Below are positions 1 through 11,744 of a DNA stretch of 64,000 nucleotides, in pieces; positions within the stretch are counted from its first letter, which is position 1, and the number at the start of each line of letters is the position of its first letter. The position numbers and the translations under genes are program-made. The notes beneath the pieces are model-generated. The model saw only the letters and a program-made list of their open reading frames with translations. It had not been told where the DNA came from and searched no databases. The stretch comes from Arbacia lixula. Its lineage: Eukaryota; Echinodermata; Echinoidea; Arbacioida; Arbaciidae. Location of the stretch: assembly GCA_963669155.1 (NCBI GenBank), contig OZ022585.1, positions 25,625,213 to 25,689,212 of the forward strand. Reading direction: 5' to 3'.

Positions 1-638
1 TTTCTTTGTCATATTTTTCCAACATATGACCCATATGTGTAAATTGGTAATGTTGCATTTTTTTCTTTTCATATATTTTCATAGGTCATTAGTGAGTACT
101 CATCAGTTTCCTAATAGTGGTGCTTTGGGAGTAAATGATAAATGATCAACAATAAAACAATAAAACAGCTAATATAAAGCAACTTAAAAAAATTAACTTA
201 TGAAGAAAGAATAAAAATCCATCGAATGCAAGGTCCATGAGTCCAAGGCCATGAGTCGTCTGTGCTCATACATTGTATCAACAATGTAAACACAAAATGG
301 ACTGATCCTTCAAGTTAATGACAGTCCTATTTAGTTTATCTAATCCTACCTGTATCTTATCTTTTCTTATCTTGTCTTATCTCTTACTGTTTGACTGTTT
401 CCATAGGCATAATAAAAGGTAATGTTTGTTGGCATGAAACAAACTGTTTAAGCATAATTGTTGGCTGGTACTACTATTCATCAACATGGAGTCATCATTT
501 ATGTCATTCCCCCTTTCTATGCGTCTCCATTTTATTAGTCTGTTAATTATCATGTTACCACATTGCATGCCCTGGCACCTTCCTCCATTAACTGCTTGCC
601 ATTTCCCACCCCCTCTCCCTCTCCCTGTCCCCTGCCCT

Positions 639-640
<2 letters not shown>

Positions 641-689
<49 letters not shown>

Positions 690-725
690 TCACATACAGT
701 CATACACATACACATACACACATAT
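641..725. repeat. CA dinucleotide microsatellite
   Basis: A run of about 20 CA units from 641 to 683 is followed by degenerate CA/TACACA sequence to about 725. The open frames across it, rich in H/T or C/V, are products of the repeat. Confidence 0.95.
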
Positions 726-2194
726 TGAAACATGGCATCATCATACATTCACACATACTAATACCCATTACCCATATACAATTTAGACACTTCCTCCCTA
801 GCATGGGGAGCTAGGGTGCAATCGTTGCACCCCCGCTGCACCGCGTAACCCCCCTAGAGGGGCGCAGTGACTCACCCATGTCTGCATGCATGGTATCTAA
901 CGATCTAACGACCCTACGCCTGGACTTGGCTGGCTGCGGCATTTCTCTCGCTCTAATGGTCAACAAGGGTCCACTACTTGATGCTCTGCCAAGTTAACTT
1001 ACGGAATTCACAGACTTTGCTCTTTTTCCTCATCAAGTATCTTTGTCACAACTCCAACCATCTTGCAGGGAAGCGTTCAAGTGTATCATGAATGATGTGA
1101 TTTAGTGATTTGGTGATGTTTCCCAGTCAGCAGTCTATGTCATAGACGTCAATGTGTGAATTGTGCAACAGTCATTGATATTAGCATCATATTCCCTCCT
1201 CCAATGCTTCTTAATGAATGAATCATTGAAATTGAACTCTACCACATGATTTATGGATCCAATCCTGAGGAGACTGACCTTGCAGCACATGAAGATGATC
1301 ATACTATGCTCTGTAATGTTCCTGTAATGTTCCTTCCCTGCGCTGACTGACGCCACAGCGCCTCCAATGTTTGCACCTTGTTAGCTGCCTGAAGGCTCCA
1401 TGCTATTTTGCCTCCTCTGGGTTTTATTGTTTTACAAGGAATTTGCCCCTTTCAGAGAAAAGGTGAGTTAAAGATATAAATCTTTATCTTTATCTTTCAT
1501 GCTTGAAATGGATGACTTTCGATATCTAGTGATAATGCAATTGGATATTTTTCTGCACATTAGATTTTATGTGGTTAAACCTTGCAATAAGTCTTTCTGC
1601 TCATTTTTTTCTCTTGATACTTTAAAAGATGGTCATGTTAATACCAATAACAATGAAAAATATTCTATCATATGTCTGGAGTTTTTCCCCATATCAATAT
1701 AAATTCTTCTAAATTTGTTCAACAATTTGCTGCCAGAAGATGCAAGTATGCATAGGAGGTCATTTACAGTGCATACCAGGTAGTTTTCTTGCATTTGTGG
1801 GTAGGCCTATATATTTGTATTCATGTATATAAACAGAAGATGAATGTATGAGACCATAGTCTAGACACCCTTCTGATGAATTTGTTGTTGTTGCATGTAC
1901 AGGTTTGGGGATTGCAGTTTGCAGTCACCAAGCATGAAGAAGAACTCTTAAGGAAAATAGTTTTCTGTAAAAACCACTGCAAATTGAGTATATATTTGTG
2001 CCAAGTTCACACTTAGTGTAATGACCAAATCTTGTTTGAATGTTGAGGTTGTATGACTATGACTACGGGAAATGAAATGTAGGATTTTGTGACAAATGGG
2101 AACTGCAGACTTCCCCTGAGGTTTTTGTTGATTGCACAATGAGCAAACAGGATATGGAGGAAATCAAGGATTCAGGACATCCTCATTCTGCTCA

Positions 2195-2437
2195 ATACAT
2201 TCAATTTTGTCTTTGCTCAAAGGTGTTTCAATTGAAAGTTCACGCATAGGATTATGGTTTTGTTTCTGCGAAGTGATTGGTTTCACGAATGCATATCCGG
2301 ACAGAGACAAGAAAAAAAATACATTCAATTTTGTCTTTGCTCAAAGGTGGATTGAAAGTTCACACATTGGATTGTGGTTTTGTTTCTGCAAAGTGATTGG
2401 TTTCACAAATGCATATCCTGACAGAGACAAGGAAAAA
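2195..2437. repeat. Two-copy tandem duplication, unit about 120 bp
   Basis: Two adjacent copies, about 2198-2320 and 2321-2437, each run from a TACATTCAATTTTG start to GACAGAGACAAG. They differ by scattered substitutions and a small deletion. The duplication gives an open frame with two copies of a GLWFCFC peptide, but there is no sign that it is coding. Confidence 0.9.
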
Positions 2438-3160
2438 TGGGTGTGAAATAATGAAGTGTCCAGTGAAATGAGATCTTTGTAGTTTTTAACAAAGATGTAA
2501 TGATATGCTTGTGGTTACATCTTGTATAGTATTCTTTGTGTGAGGGTCTGGCTAACTTAAGAAGCCTTGAACATACACACATATTGGAAATTATTTTATT
2601 TGGAAGAGATTGATCAGTACCTGTCTTCTGTTATCTCTGTTTCAAAACAAAATCATGTCTTGTTTGAATTCGTAGACAATGTTCTGAACTTCCTGTTGAT
2701 GATAATTAGCTTTCAGACTACTTGCTCTTGACATTTGGTCACACTGTATCATGGACATTGTGCTTGAAATTTCCCTGTAACAAGTATTACATATCATTAC
2801 ATAATTATTACATCACACAATTATGACATCACACTAGCTCCTCACAGCACGTTGGCAACTGCTTTACATCTACTTGGAAGGGCCATACACTAACTGTAAC
2901 TGAATTGTTCATGTCCAATTTAGTCTGCAAACTTGCAATTGTCTTTACACTCAATTTGCAACATATGACAATGTATAGTAAGTTTAATTATTCTTACTTT
3001 GCATGGTACTCTTAATACCTGTTTGATATCATATGTAGGCTCATTTATTGGTAGAGGTGGGATAAACCTGTTCAGTTCTGTCTTGTACAATATGGCAAAG
3101 CTCTGGGCTGATTCACCTCCCCACTGCTCAGCTAACCATGTCACATGAATGTAGTAATGA

Positions 3161-3280
3161 GTGGGTTAAACCTGGTTTATCCCTGGGTTGTCAGTGGGTT
3201 AAACCTGGTTTATCCCTGGGTTGTCAATGGGTTAAACCTGGTTTACCCCTGGTTGTCAATGGGTTAAACCTAGCCCATCC
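3161..3280. repeat. 33-bp tandem repeat, about 4 copies
   Basis: The unit begins GGGTTAAACCTGG and recurs about every 33 bp. Divergence is lowest in the first two units. A looser duplication of about 45 bp flanks it (about 3090-3133 and 3284-3330). Confidence 0.9.
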
Positions 3281-3384
3281 CTGCACAGTATGGCCCAGCT
3301 CAGAGCTGATTCACCTCCTCAATGCACAGTGACCCCTGCTAGCAAGGGATATTAGCATTTACCTTTAATCACATCACTAGTAAT

Positions 3385-3830
3385 CTTGGTGTCTCCGCCT
3401 GCCTCTCTCAACCTTCAAGTGGACCTTTCACACCCGCGCAAACTGTGGTATTCCATTCTTGATGACTTGTAATCCTGGTGTCTCCACCTCCCTCCCTCAA
3501 CCTTCAAATGGACCTTTCCCACCCGCACAAACTGTGGTATTCAATTCTTGATGACTTGTATTCTTGATGTCTCCACCTCCCTCCCTCAACCTTTAAATGG
3601 ACCTTTCACACCCGCACAAGCTGTGGTATTCAATTCTTGATGACTTGTATTCTTGATGTCTCCACCTCCCTCCCTGAACCTTTAAATGGACCTTTCACAC
3701 CCGCACAAACTGTGGTATTCAATTCTTGATGACTTGTAATCCTGGTGTCTCCACCTCCCTCTCTCAACCTTCAAATGGACCTTTCACACCCACAGCAATT
3801 GTGCTATTCAATTCTTGATCAATTAGCATG
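3385..3830. repeat. 89-bp tandem repeat, 5 copies
   Basis: The motif TGTCTCCACCTCCCTC recurs at about 3390, 3479, 3568, 3657 and 3746. Each copy continues through a CCTTTCACACCCGCAC segment to TTCTTGATGACTTGTA. The last copy decays near 3830. Confidence 0.92.
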
Positions 3831-5856
3831 CATTGATATCCTCTTTCAACCTTCAAATCAACAATTCACACCTGCATAGATTGTTGTATCCTTGGTCAAT
3901 TCATATCAATTAATCTTATTTGTTGTATGGAATCCAGATACCTGTGATGTTCCCATGGTATTATCAAGTCAGAACTAGTGGAATACATAGAGCTATGAGT
4001 GAGAATATTACTGTCTGCAAGGGAATAAGGTCATGAGTCCTTGAAATTGTGCAAACTCACCAGTCAATTTGTGATCCCAGTGTGAAGGGGGAAGGGGGAG
4101 GGCAGTGATTTCTGTGATTATTTTTGAAGTAATACAGTGACTTATCAACAAAAAAACATCCCATTGACTCTTTAGTAAGCCCATATGGTGGTTATTCACC
4201 ATCATTTGAAAACAACAGCAACATGATAACTGGCTTGAGTGTGACATATCTCAAGCTGTTATTGAAACGTACTAACACATTCAATGATTTGATATATGAT
4301 CAAGCTACGTAATATCTGGTCCCAGTTAATAATGTGGTGAAGTGTGAAATGGGGCAAGCCACAGTATCAGTTAGTAGTGGGTGAACACTCTGTCCTTTGA
4401 GAGGAGACACACATGATTGATATGCTTGAACAAGATGCATGATTCATATCTCACTAGTAATTAGAATGATTAGACTACTGAATATGACTTTCTTAATTTA
4501 CTATCACAATGTCTAGTTGTCTATTAATACACACATGTACTAGTAGTTAACCTGCTATTGGACAGACCTTGGCATAGTTGGTATTCCTGACAATTTTTCT
4601 TTTTAAGTTACTCTTTTTGTGCTGAATGAATATTTGCAGTCAGGTATTCATTCATTCATTTCATCTCGTGGTATTTTGAATGTTGCATAGCTTATTGACT
4701 GGTTGTATAAACATTGCCATGCCATGTCATTGACATGATGGGAAGTTGGGAATTACATCCTGATTATGTATGCATCTTTTTGTTTTGAACCCCTCTTTGA
4801 ATCAGTGACATATTTTACAGATTTGGGGTAGGAATGGTAATGATACAGGCCGTAAATGTTGCAGAACTATTGTGCCTAATTTTCCTTTAATTTCAATGAT
4901 TTGATATTCTTTGGACAAATCCTTCCTGGTAGCATGAAATCAAACAAGAATCAGGTCGGTGGTCATAGCCAAATGGCATGCCTTCCCATGTACGGATCCT
5001 GTAGTTACCATGACGACCCCTTACCTTTAAATGCATGTGTGAATTCATGCAATCAGACTAATCTAATCTAGTTTGTGTGAGTGTGAAGTAGAGTGTGTCG
5101 AACCTTTCATACTGAATTGATTGTATTGGATTAAGGTGTGCAATGCGTGGGATCCATGCAAGCATGATTAATCAGCTCGGGCAACAGAGAAGTTGATGTC
5201 AAATGCAAGTTTTCTTCAGTGTACAGCAAATTTTGTTCTTTAGATATAAAATAATCCTCTTGTTCTGTAAATGTTACTGTTGTATGTTATGACACTCCTT
5301 GATATATATTTGTTTAAATGGTACATGAAATTAGAGGAGTATTTCAGCTAGTTTTAGATTTGTCTTGTTTTTGTTATCAGAGAGTGCATTTCTGTTGCCA
5401 TTTTTTTTTTGTTCAGAATGTTTAACCTGCAAGAGTTGTTGCTTTAGGTGAGCATACCTACACACTGCATGTCAGGCAAACATAAAAAAAACCCTATCAT
5501 GGTTATGAACGCTTTGGCGCATGCATGACTAATGAAATGTGAGTTTCATGTTTCATGTCAGCGTGTTGAGGTGACAAGTTCTGAGTTGCTGAACGTGCAC
5601 GGTACTGTACATCTGTTGCTGTCTCTGTACTATTCTATAGGTGTCACCCTGCGCTGACTGACGTCACAGCGTGTGTCTATAGGTGTGTCTGTATCAGCCT
5701 GAAGCTGCATGACAAGAAGCTAGCTATCTTAGATCCATGAAACTAGCAAAGTTTAAATTGCATCTTTGACAGGCCAAAACAAGCAAAAAAGGGGGCTCTA
5801 ATAGTTTGCCTGCCACTTGCTGTTAGGTAATGTATTGTCCTGCCCGCTGTTTGTGT

Positions 5857-5884
5857 TTGTCTTTTGGTCACAACCAAAAGACAA
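5857..5884. repeat. Perfect 12-bp hairpin with 4-nt loop
   Basis: TTGTCTTTTGGT is followed by CACA and then by its exact reverse complement. No T-run follows on the + strand and no gene is adjacent, so it may be a small inverted-repeat relic rather than a terminator. Confidence 0.85.
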
Positions 5885-6463
5885 GCACAGACTGGATTTC
5901 AGTTTGATGAAGAAAGTCTGCAATAAGCTAGCTATTTGACCATCTTGCCCAAGATTTTTTGGACTAATTTCCTGACCAAATAACTAGCTATTTTGTTGAA
6001 TCGGGCTGATGAAGAAGACTTCGCTTATTAGTCATCCTGGCTCCGGACTGTACATGTTTATGCACACATGTACACTTCTCAGACATACAGACAGTACCTG
6101 TTAGAACTGTCGTATAGTTGTGTGGGTGTACAGTGCCAGCTGCATTTTGCTGCACAAAATGCAAGTCTTCAGAGAATTATCTGGAGCAATTACATAATTG
6201 GAAAGAATTATTCAATTATGGGCAGCGCTCAATCCTTGTGGCACACTGATGTGAGGCTGCTGCTAGCCAGACACAACGTTTGGCTTCTGCTCTAAACACA
6301 ATACCTTCTTGACACATTCCATGTGGTTGTACAACGTATGTGCCAAGATCTGTAGGCTGTTGGTAATCATGGCTAAGTGTTTAGAATTGATGACGTCATC
6401 AGAGAGTTGACTGATTGTCCTCCTCACACCCGTCACATTCACTCCCACATAACCTCCTTTCAT

Positions 6464-6817
6464 CTAGGGCCGTGATTATCAACTTTTCACAAATTTAAAA
6501 GCCTTTCCAAAGGCCTTTACGAACGCGTTTCCAAACGCGTTTAAAAAACGGTGCTTTTATCAACTCGATCGCCCAAGACGAAAACCGGCCTTGTCACCGA
6601 AAACACGTGGTTTAAACGCGTTTCAAAACATCTTTGCGTTTATCTTGCTTCTTTAAACGCATTTAAGATTTAAACGCGTTTAGGATCGTACAAATTTGTG
6701 TGTTTCAAAACAGCTTTCCAAACCCCCTAATCAAAACACCTTTGCGTTTATCAACTCATTTAAACGCATTTGGAAACCTTAATTCTACCCAAAAAAGAGT
6801 TGATAAACACGTCCTAG
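6464..6817. mobile_element. 354-bp MITE rich in AAACGCGTTT motifs
   Basis: The left end CTAGGGCCGTGATTATCAAC and the right end, read in reverse complement as CTAGGACGTGTTTATCAACT, form terminal inverted repeats. The interior is packed with variants of the self-complementary motif AAACGCGTTT and of TTTGCGTTTATC. There is no coding capacity, so it is a non-autonomous DNA transposon of unknown superfamily. Confidence 0.75.
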
Positions 6818-6846
6818 GCGTACATGGAAAGTGCCTTCAATGTTCT

Positions 6847-7002
6847 GGGCCTCGTTGCATAAAACTTACTATTAATGGTAACTCTGCCATCAACGATAAC
6901 CATGGTGACAGCGCTCTACAGCCAATTAAGCTGAAGGTTTCCAAAGAAGTTGCCATTAGTAGCAAAGTTACCATCAATGGTAAGTTTTATGCAACAGGGC
7001 CC
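6847..7002. mobile_element. 156-bp MITE with GGGCC-type ends
   Basis: The left end GGGCCTCGTTGCATAAAACT and the right end, reading GGGCCCTGTTGCATAAAACT in reverse complement, are near-perfect inverted repeats. The interior also has inner inverted repeats around TTACCAT and ATGGTAA. It sits 30 bp from the MITE at 6464-6817. It resembles the GGGCCC-ended elements in the TIAM 3' UTR at 46182-46969. Confidence 0.85.
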
Positions 7003-8092
7003 TGAAGTATTAATGCAAATAGGCTGTATTAAAGGTACTGAGAAGAAGCGCTAATGATTCTGGGCCATAGAATCATGGTAGGATCATTCTACCATCATCA
7101 TGAGGTCTGGAGTTGGTATAATTTCAATAACTCTATTATTTTGAGATGATTCCTTCGTGGAAGCGCGATTTGAATTAAAAAATGGGTTTCATTGTCATGG
7201 CATAATGTGACTCATTAATGCTCCTGTAGTGAATACCACTTTGTCCCCGTATTTATTAGCAAGTGATTTTAAAAATCATTTTGTTTCAATACTTTATTTG
7301 TGTATTCTACAGTATGTTGTTATTTTGAGGTTAATATGATTCATAGATGACAATGTTCATTAGAAGATTTGCTATGACATTTCTTATTTTTACACCTACT
7401 GTACTTGACTAGTGTCATTGCAAGGATGTGTATACATCATCGGAATTGTGTTTATTAAGTATGACTTAACTTTCCCTGTCAATACATTTATAGTACATAT
7501 AATTTGAGATTATAGGATTGGAAATATTTACAACAATGTCCTGCTGAGTGGCTTCACATAGCACACAGTCTTACTTGTATCGTACAAGCAACGAGTGCAT
7601 GAGCTTGCATAATGAGTGGCCATACGAGAGACAGAGGAAAGTGAAGGATTAGGGTGGAGAGGGTCTTTTGATAGAAGATGGATGGAGGGAGCTGGGCCAG
7701 AGAGAATGGGGAACGGAATGAGGAAGTGGATACCTCAAGGGCTCAACAACATCAGACAAAATCAGATTTATATTGACCTGCCCCTCCATGGTCTGTGTAT
7801 GCTTCCTTGGCTAGTTCAACCATTCTCAGCAACACAGCAGCAGTATATCGACCAGGCAACACGCAAATCATCACTGTATCATATAATGTTTTATTGACCC
7901 ATCATCTCCATTTGGAATGTTACATAAATACCCCGGAGTAGCATTTCTGTGGATGTTTTTTTTTCATCAAGTGCCTTTAAGCCATTGGGATTATCTGTGA
8001 GAAAATTGTGATTATTACCGTTCGTCCGGGAGAATTGTGATTATTACTGTTCCTCCAGAAGAATTTCGATTACTAGCAGGAAGAGAGGGAAA
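7003..8092. other. No gene seen; short 3-copy repeat near its end
   Basis: Open frames here are short and unrecognised. At about 8003-8076 a unit containing GAGAATTGTGATTATTAC occurs three times at about 33-bp spacing, immediately upstream of the candidate first TIAM exon. Confidence 0.5.
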
Positions 8093-8176
8093 ATGGGTAA
8101 CTCAAGGTCATCATATTCAACCACTGGAGGAGGATGGAGGAGTAAATCGGAATACCGTGTGAAGACGAAGAGGAAG
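8093..8176 (+). CDS. TIAM1: Candidate first coding exon of TIAM (MGNS N-terminus)
   Basis: The ATG opens MGNSRSSYSTTGGG and reads 28 codons to AGGAAG, followed by the donor-like GTATGG. Glycine at position 2 with serine nearby is the N-myristoylation pattern known at the start of TIAM proteins, and TIAM2 begins MGNSDSQY. The exon ends in phase 0 and the next supported exon at 10479 starts in phase 0, so the two join without breaking the frame. The donor is not strong and the reading frame continues to 8290 if unspliced. The assignment is inference from similarity of only about eight residues plus phase. Confidence 0.4.
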
Positions 8177-8954
8177 GTATGGTATAGGGCAATGGCTGGG
8201 GTGCATAGGGAGAAGTATAATGAGGTAATAGAAGAGGGAGGGGATTTTATATATTGTTATTGTAGCTTTATACTCCAGTGTAGTATTTGACTGTGTACAG
8301 CAATCAATCATTAGTTAAATATTAAGCAGACTCTGTTGTTTAATTGATAAACAATTACCGACTGATTAGTTTGTTAGTTACATTCTTAGTCCCTTGCATC
8401 ACCTAGTGAGTGTACACCTTGTTTATCTAGTAGGGGTATTTCCTCATGTCGAGTGTGTGTTTGACAGGTGCTGAGATTGAAATAGACATGTTAAAAACAC
8501 AAGGTCCCCATCATAGATAGACGGCAATGTTTAAACGCTGCATGTAGCAATATCCTTGCTTTTAGTAGCATGCATTCAGTGTGCAGGTTTCTAAAGCTGT
8601 CAGTCTACATTTTAACTCTGATGCATTTGAAGGTGTTATTTGATTGAAGCTGGCAGGCAGTAAGGCATTGTGTGCGCATGAATCATGGAGGAGAGTATTG
8701 AAGAGAAGATACATCTTTCTGAAGATGCTACCTCTACGCAGCAGGTTAGCTTGCATCCAAGTTGGCAGGTCTTCATTTGTAATTTTCATAACTTATATTC
8801 TCTAGTGTCAATGTAATTCATAATGATATGATATCTTCTCTTAAACTCATTTAAAGCAGATTTTTGTTCCTATTTAGTTATTAAAGCAGAACTATTTCTC
8901 ACCTCAACCCGCCTGTATCACTGTCATTCCCTCTTCGCATTCTCTATCAAGCTA

Positions 8955-9268
8955 TGGTGTTCTCTTTAGAGATGTCCCTGTCATTCTTTCTCTCATTCTG
9001 TACCTACCTGTGCTTCTGTCTCTCTTTGTCTCTCTCTCCTTTTCAATCTCTCTCTCCTCCCCCCCCCCTCTCTCTCTGTACCTATCTGTGCTTCTGTCTC
9101 TCTCTCCTTTTCAGTCTCCTAGCTGTCTTTATCCCCCCCCCCTTCTCTCTCTTTCTTTATACCTTTCTCTATCAATCTATAGATATATTTCTCTCTGTAT
9201 CCATATCTCTTTCCCTCTGTCTCTCTTATTCACTCACTCAGTCATTCTCACCCCTTTTCTCTTATTTT
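8955..9268. repeat. CT-rich low-complexity tract
   Basis: A long pyrimidine tract of TCTCTCTC with two near-duplicate segments containing TGTGCTTCTGTCTCTC. The two overlapping open frames rich in L, S and F are artefacts of composition. Confidence 0.9.
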
Positions 9269-9281
9269 TTCTCTTCAATAA

Positions 9282-9626
9282 GCCATTTTGTAATTGCAAT
9301 TTTTGTGCATGAGCAGATTATTGCTGGTAGAAAATGACCTCAGGTCAATTTCACGACTTACAGAGTAAAATGGGAATTCATTAGATTGTCGACCACATTT
9401 CAATGTATTATCATGCAAATATGGCAACAGCTATTCAGCTCTGAGAAGGTAGTGAAAGAACATTCCACCATCTGCTTGTATTGTTCTTCTGGGCACACTG
9501 AAATATCTTTACATCCATCAATTAACACAGCTTCATGAAAAAATCCCAGTCAGCAGTCTAGTAGTATTTTTTCAGTGGATTGTCCGACCATGGTGTAATT
9601 ACGAACTGGTCTATTGCAAGAGGATG
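9282..9626 (+). repeat. Dispersed repeat, copy 1 (partner at 54723-55068)
   Basis: About 345 bp match 54723-55068 in the same orientation with roughly 85 percent identity by eye. Both copies include CAACAGCTATTCAGCTCTGA, CATTCCACCAT and GATTGTCCGACCATG. There is no open frame common to both and no clear terminal repeats. It is an unclassified interspersed repeat. A short piece, CCCAGTCAGCAGTCT, also occurs near 1122. Confidence 0.85.
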
Positions 9627-10478
9627 CACACTTTTGTTGCTGTTATGTCTTGACATTTTGAATAGAATTCTAAGAAGTTCAATTTGCAGCAATCATTTCC
9701 TCAGGAAAACACAATTCCAATGATCTGACCACATTGCTTCCAAAATATGTTCAGAGCATCTAGAAAGCAGGACCAGTTTACTCTCTGTTTTATATAACCA
9801 ATGCAGCATGTGGGGGGATTGTCACGCACTTCCTTTCAGTACATCTGTGATTCTCATCAAAAATGGAAGCTGAGAAATCCGTCCACTGTTCTGCTGTTGA
9901 TTAATTGTGGCCATAGATACCGGTATTTCATAGTCGTGTGATTTTTTGCAGGAGAAGGACGGTAAGGGGACCTTCTGCAGTAGTAGGATTTTTTAGACAA
10001 AATAATTAGTTGATATTTGAATATCACATTCAATCACTGTCTTTATTTTGGACTTGCTAGATTTTCTCCCATAACTTAGCTTGAATAATCATTGTATATA
10101 TCCCCTTATGATTCAGTATGTTTAAAGTGACAGGTTGGCCTTTTTTCAGCCACCATTCATGTTTAACTTGTTTGACGGGATGTGGGCCAAAATCTTTTTA
10201 AGGGTAAACAGCATTGATGTGTGGACATATAAGTAAGTCAAAATTATATAAGTTACTGCACTGGTTGTTGACCAACATCTATTAGTCATTGTTGTGCTGA
10301 TGAATTTCTTGCAGTAAAGGTCTGTCAAAGTGTCATGTCCTATGATGTGGATGATCATGGAGTACCACAACTTTCTGTCTTGAGCTTGTATCAGAGCCAC
10401 ATCATGGTAAATATGAGAAGTAATATATTCAGTGGGCACAGTACTCACCAGTCTTCCTTTGTGTTTTTGTTCCAACAG

Positions 10479-11744
10479 CCAAAGAATGAGCCTGTGTTGA
10501 AGCGGTCTAACTCCCAGGTGGACCTCAACTCTGCAGAGATTCCCCAGAACCTGTCTGCTCCCCTATGCATCCCTGACCCCAGACCATCATCCAGGAAGGA
10601 GGAGGACCATCATCAGGAGGTCGATGTCCGAGCTGCTGAGGACCTTCATGTAGACGCACCGGGCAGCGAGGACACTGAGGACATCATGGAAGGCAAGTTT
10701 GGGCGTGGGAGCAAGGAGCACGGTGAGAAGCGGCAGGTGACATTGCCCATCAGCGGAGGAGTCCGCAGACTGCTGCAGTCACGCAAGAACCAAAGACAGA
10801 TCAAGTATGCCACCTACTCGCCCAAGAGGAGTGGAAGCGCCATGATGCGGAACTCATACTATGACAATGTGGATGATAACGACTTCTCGGAGCGCAATAG
10901 CGATCGGACGATGCGTAGTGGTGACTTGGCATACTCGCAAGATGGGTACATCCAAGACTGCGATGTGGTGAATAATGAGAACAGGAAGGTGAGTTCTTCA
11001 GAAATCTGTGTGGAGGGCATCTCAACCCCAGGGAGCATAGACAACCCAGTGCCTCCCCAGGCTGCCCATGGTAGGGGCTCACCCAGACGCTATCTTGGTG
11101 GCAGCGGTGGGAACTTGTCTCCTAGGAGCAGGTCTACAGACTCCCCCCATGCAGCAAACCACGTTCTTGGTCCGGGCGTCTTGAAAAGCGCCAAGTTCAT
11201 TGAGGACAACGCAGCTAACTTTGAGCTGGCCAACACTGTCAGGATGGCCGGACACCACAATGAGGTTCTCAATGGAAACTTTATCAGCCCCAACCGAGCT
11301 AGGACTCTCACATACGGGCAGAACTCTGCCGCTAAGAGCGAAAGCACAACTGCGAAGGCAAGACGTTCACAGAGTTTCAATACGCGGACCCCACTGACCA
11401 ATGACAATGACCGGTCAGAGCAATATGAGGACGATGTGGGTGCACTGCTGCAGGACTACGAAGCACACTTGAGGACTCTCCAGGACAACTCAGACAGCGG
11501 GTTTGATGGGACGCTCCCTGAGAGTGAGACGCTGACCAACCACTCGGCCTCGAGTGGTCAGGAGCCCCCGCTGCTAGTCAAGTGGAGGAAACGGAAGGCA
11601 GGGACCATCGGCAGTGATAGCGGCAGCAGCTCAGGCATGCGAGGGGACAATGGCACCATGACGTCCAGTGAGGGCAGGCACTCACACCATGATGTTGACT
11701 TCCTGGACTCACCAGATGGAAAGGACTTTTACATCAGGGATGAG
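10479..11744 (+). CDS. TIAM1: TIAM exon: Ser-rich N-terminal region (422 codons)
   Basis: The exon follows the acceptor TTTTTGTTCCAACAG and ends at the donor GTTAGT, phase 0 at both ends. It encodes a low-complexity region rich in Ser, Asn, Arg and Asp that is likely disordered and phosphorylated. Near its end the segment [18 protein letters not shown] resembles the YENFRRELEMS and DSGIEG region that precedes the PH domain in vertebrate TIAM proteins. The open frame continues upstream to 10335 and downstream to 11798, but the splice sites and the next exon support these limits. Confidence 0.88.

Larger units (their letters stand above)
1..6463. other. Gene-free upstream region with simple and tandem repeats
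   Basis: No coding exon could be supported here. All open frames are short, lack family similarity and show no convincing splice sites. The stretch holds a CA microsatellite, a locally GC-richer patch at about 780-960, several short tandem repeats listed separately, and a perfect hairpin at 5857-5884. It may contain 5' noncoding exons or promoter sequence of the TIAM gene, but nothing seen proves this. Confidence 0.6.

Noticed and set aside
4938-5010. Possible tRNA or SINE head near TAGCCAAATGGC
   Set aside because: An A-box-like word is present, but no B box at the right distance and no stems could be found.
7616-7897. 93-residue + strand frame upstream of the candidate first exon
   Set aside because: No similarity to TIAM N-termini, no good splice sites, and the composition looks random.
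10801-11407. Several - strand frames across the N-terminal TIAM exon
   Set aside because: Shadows of the long + strand coding exon, which has in-phase splicing and family-like content.
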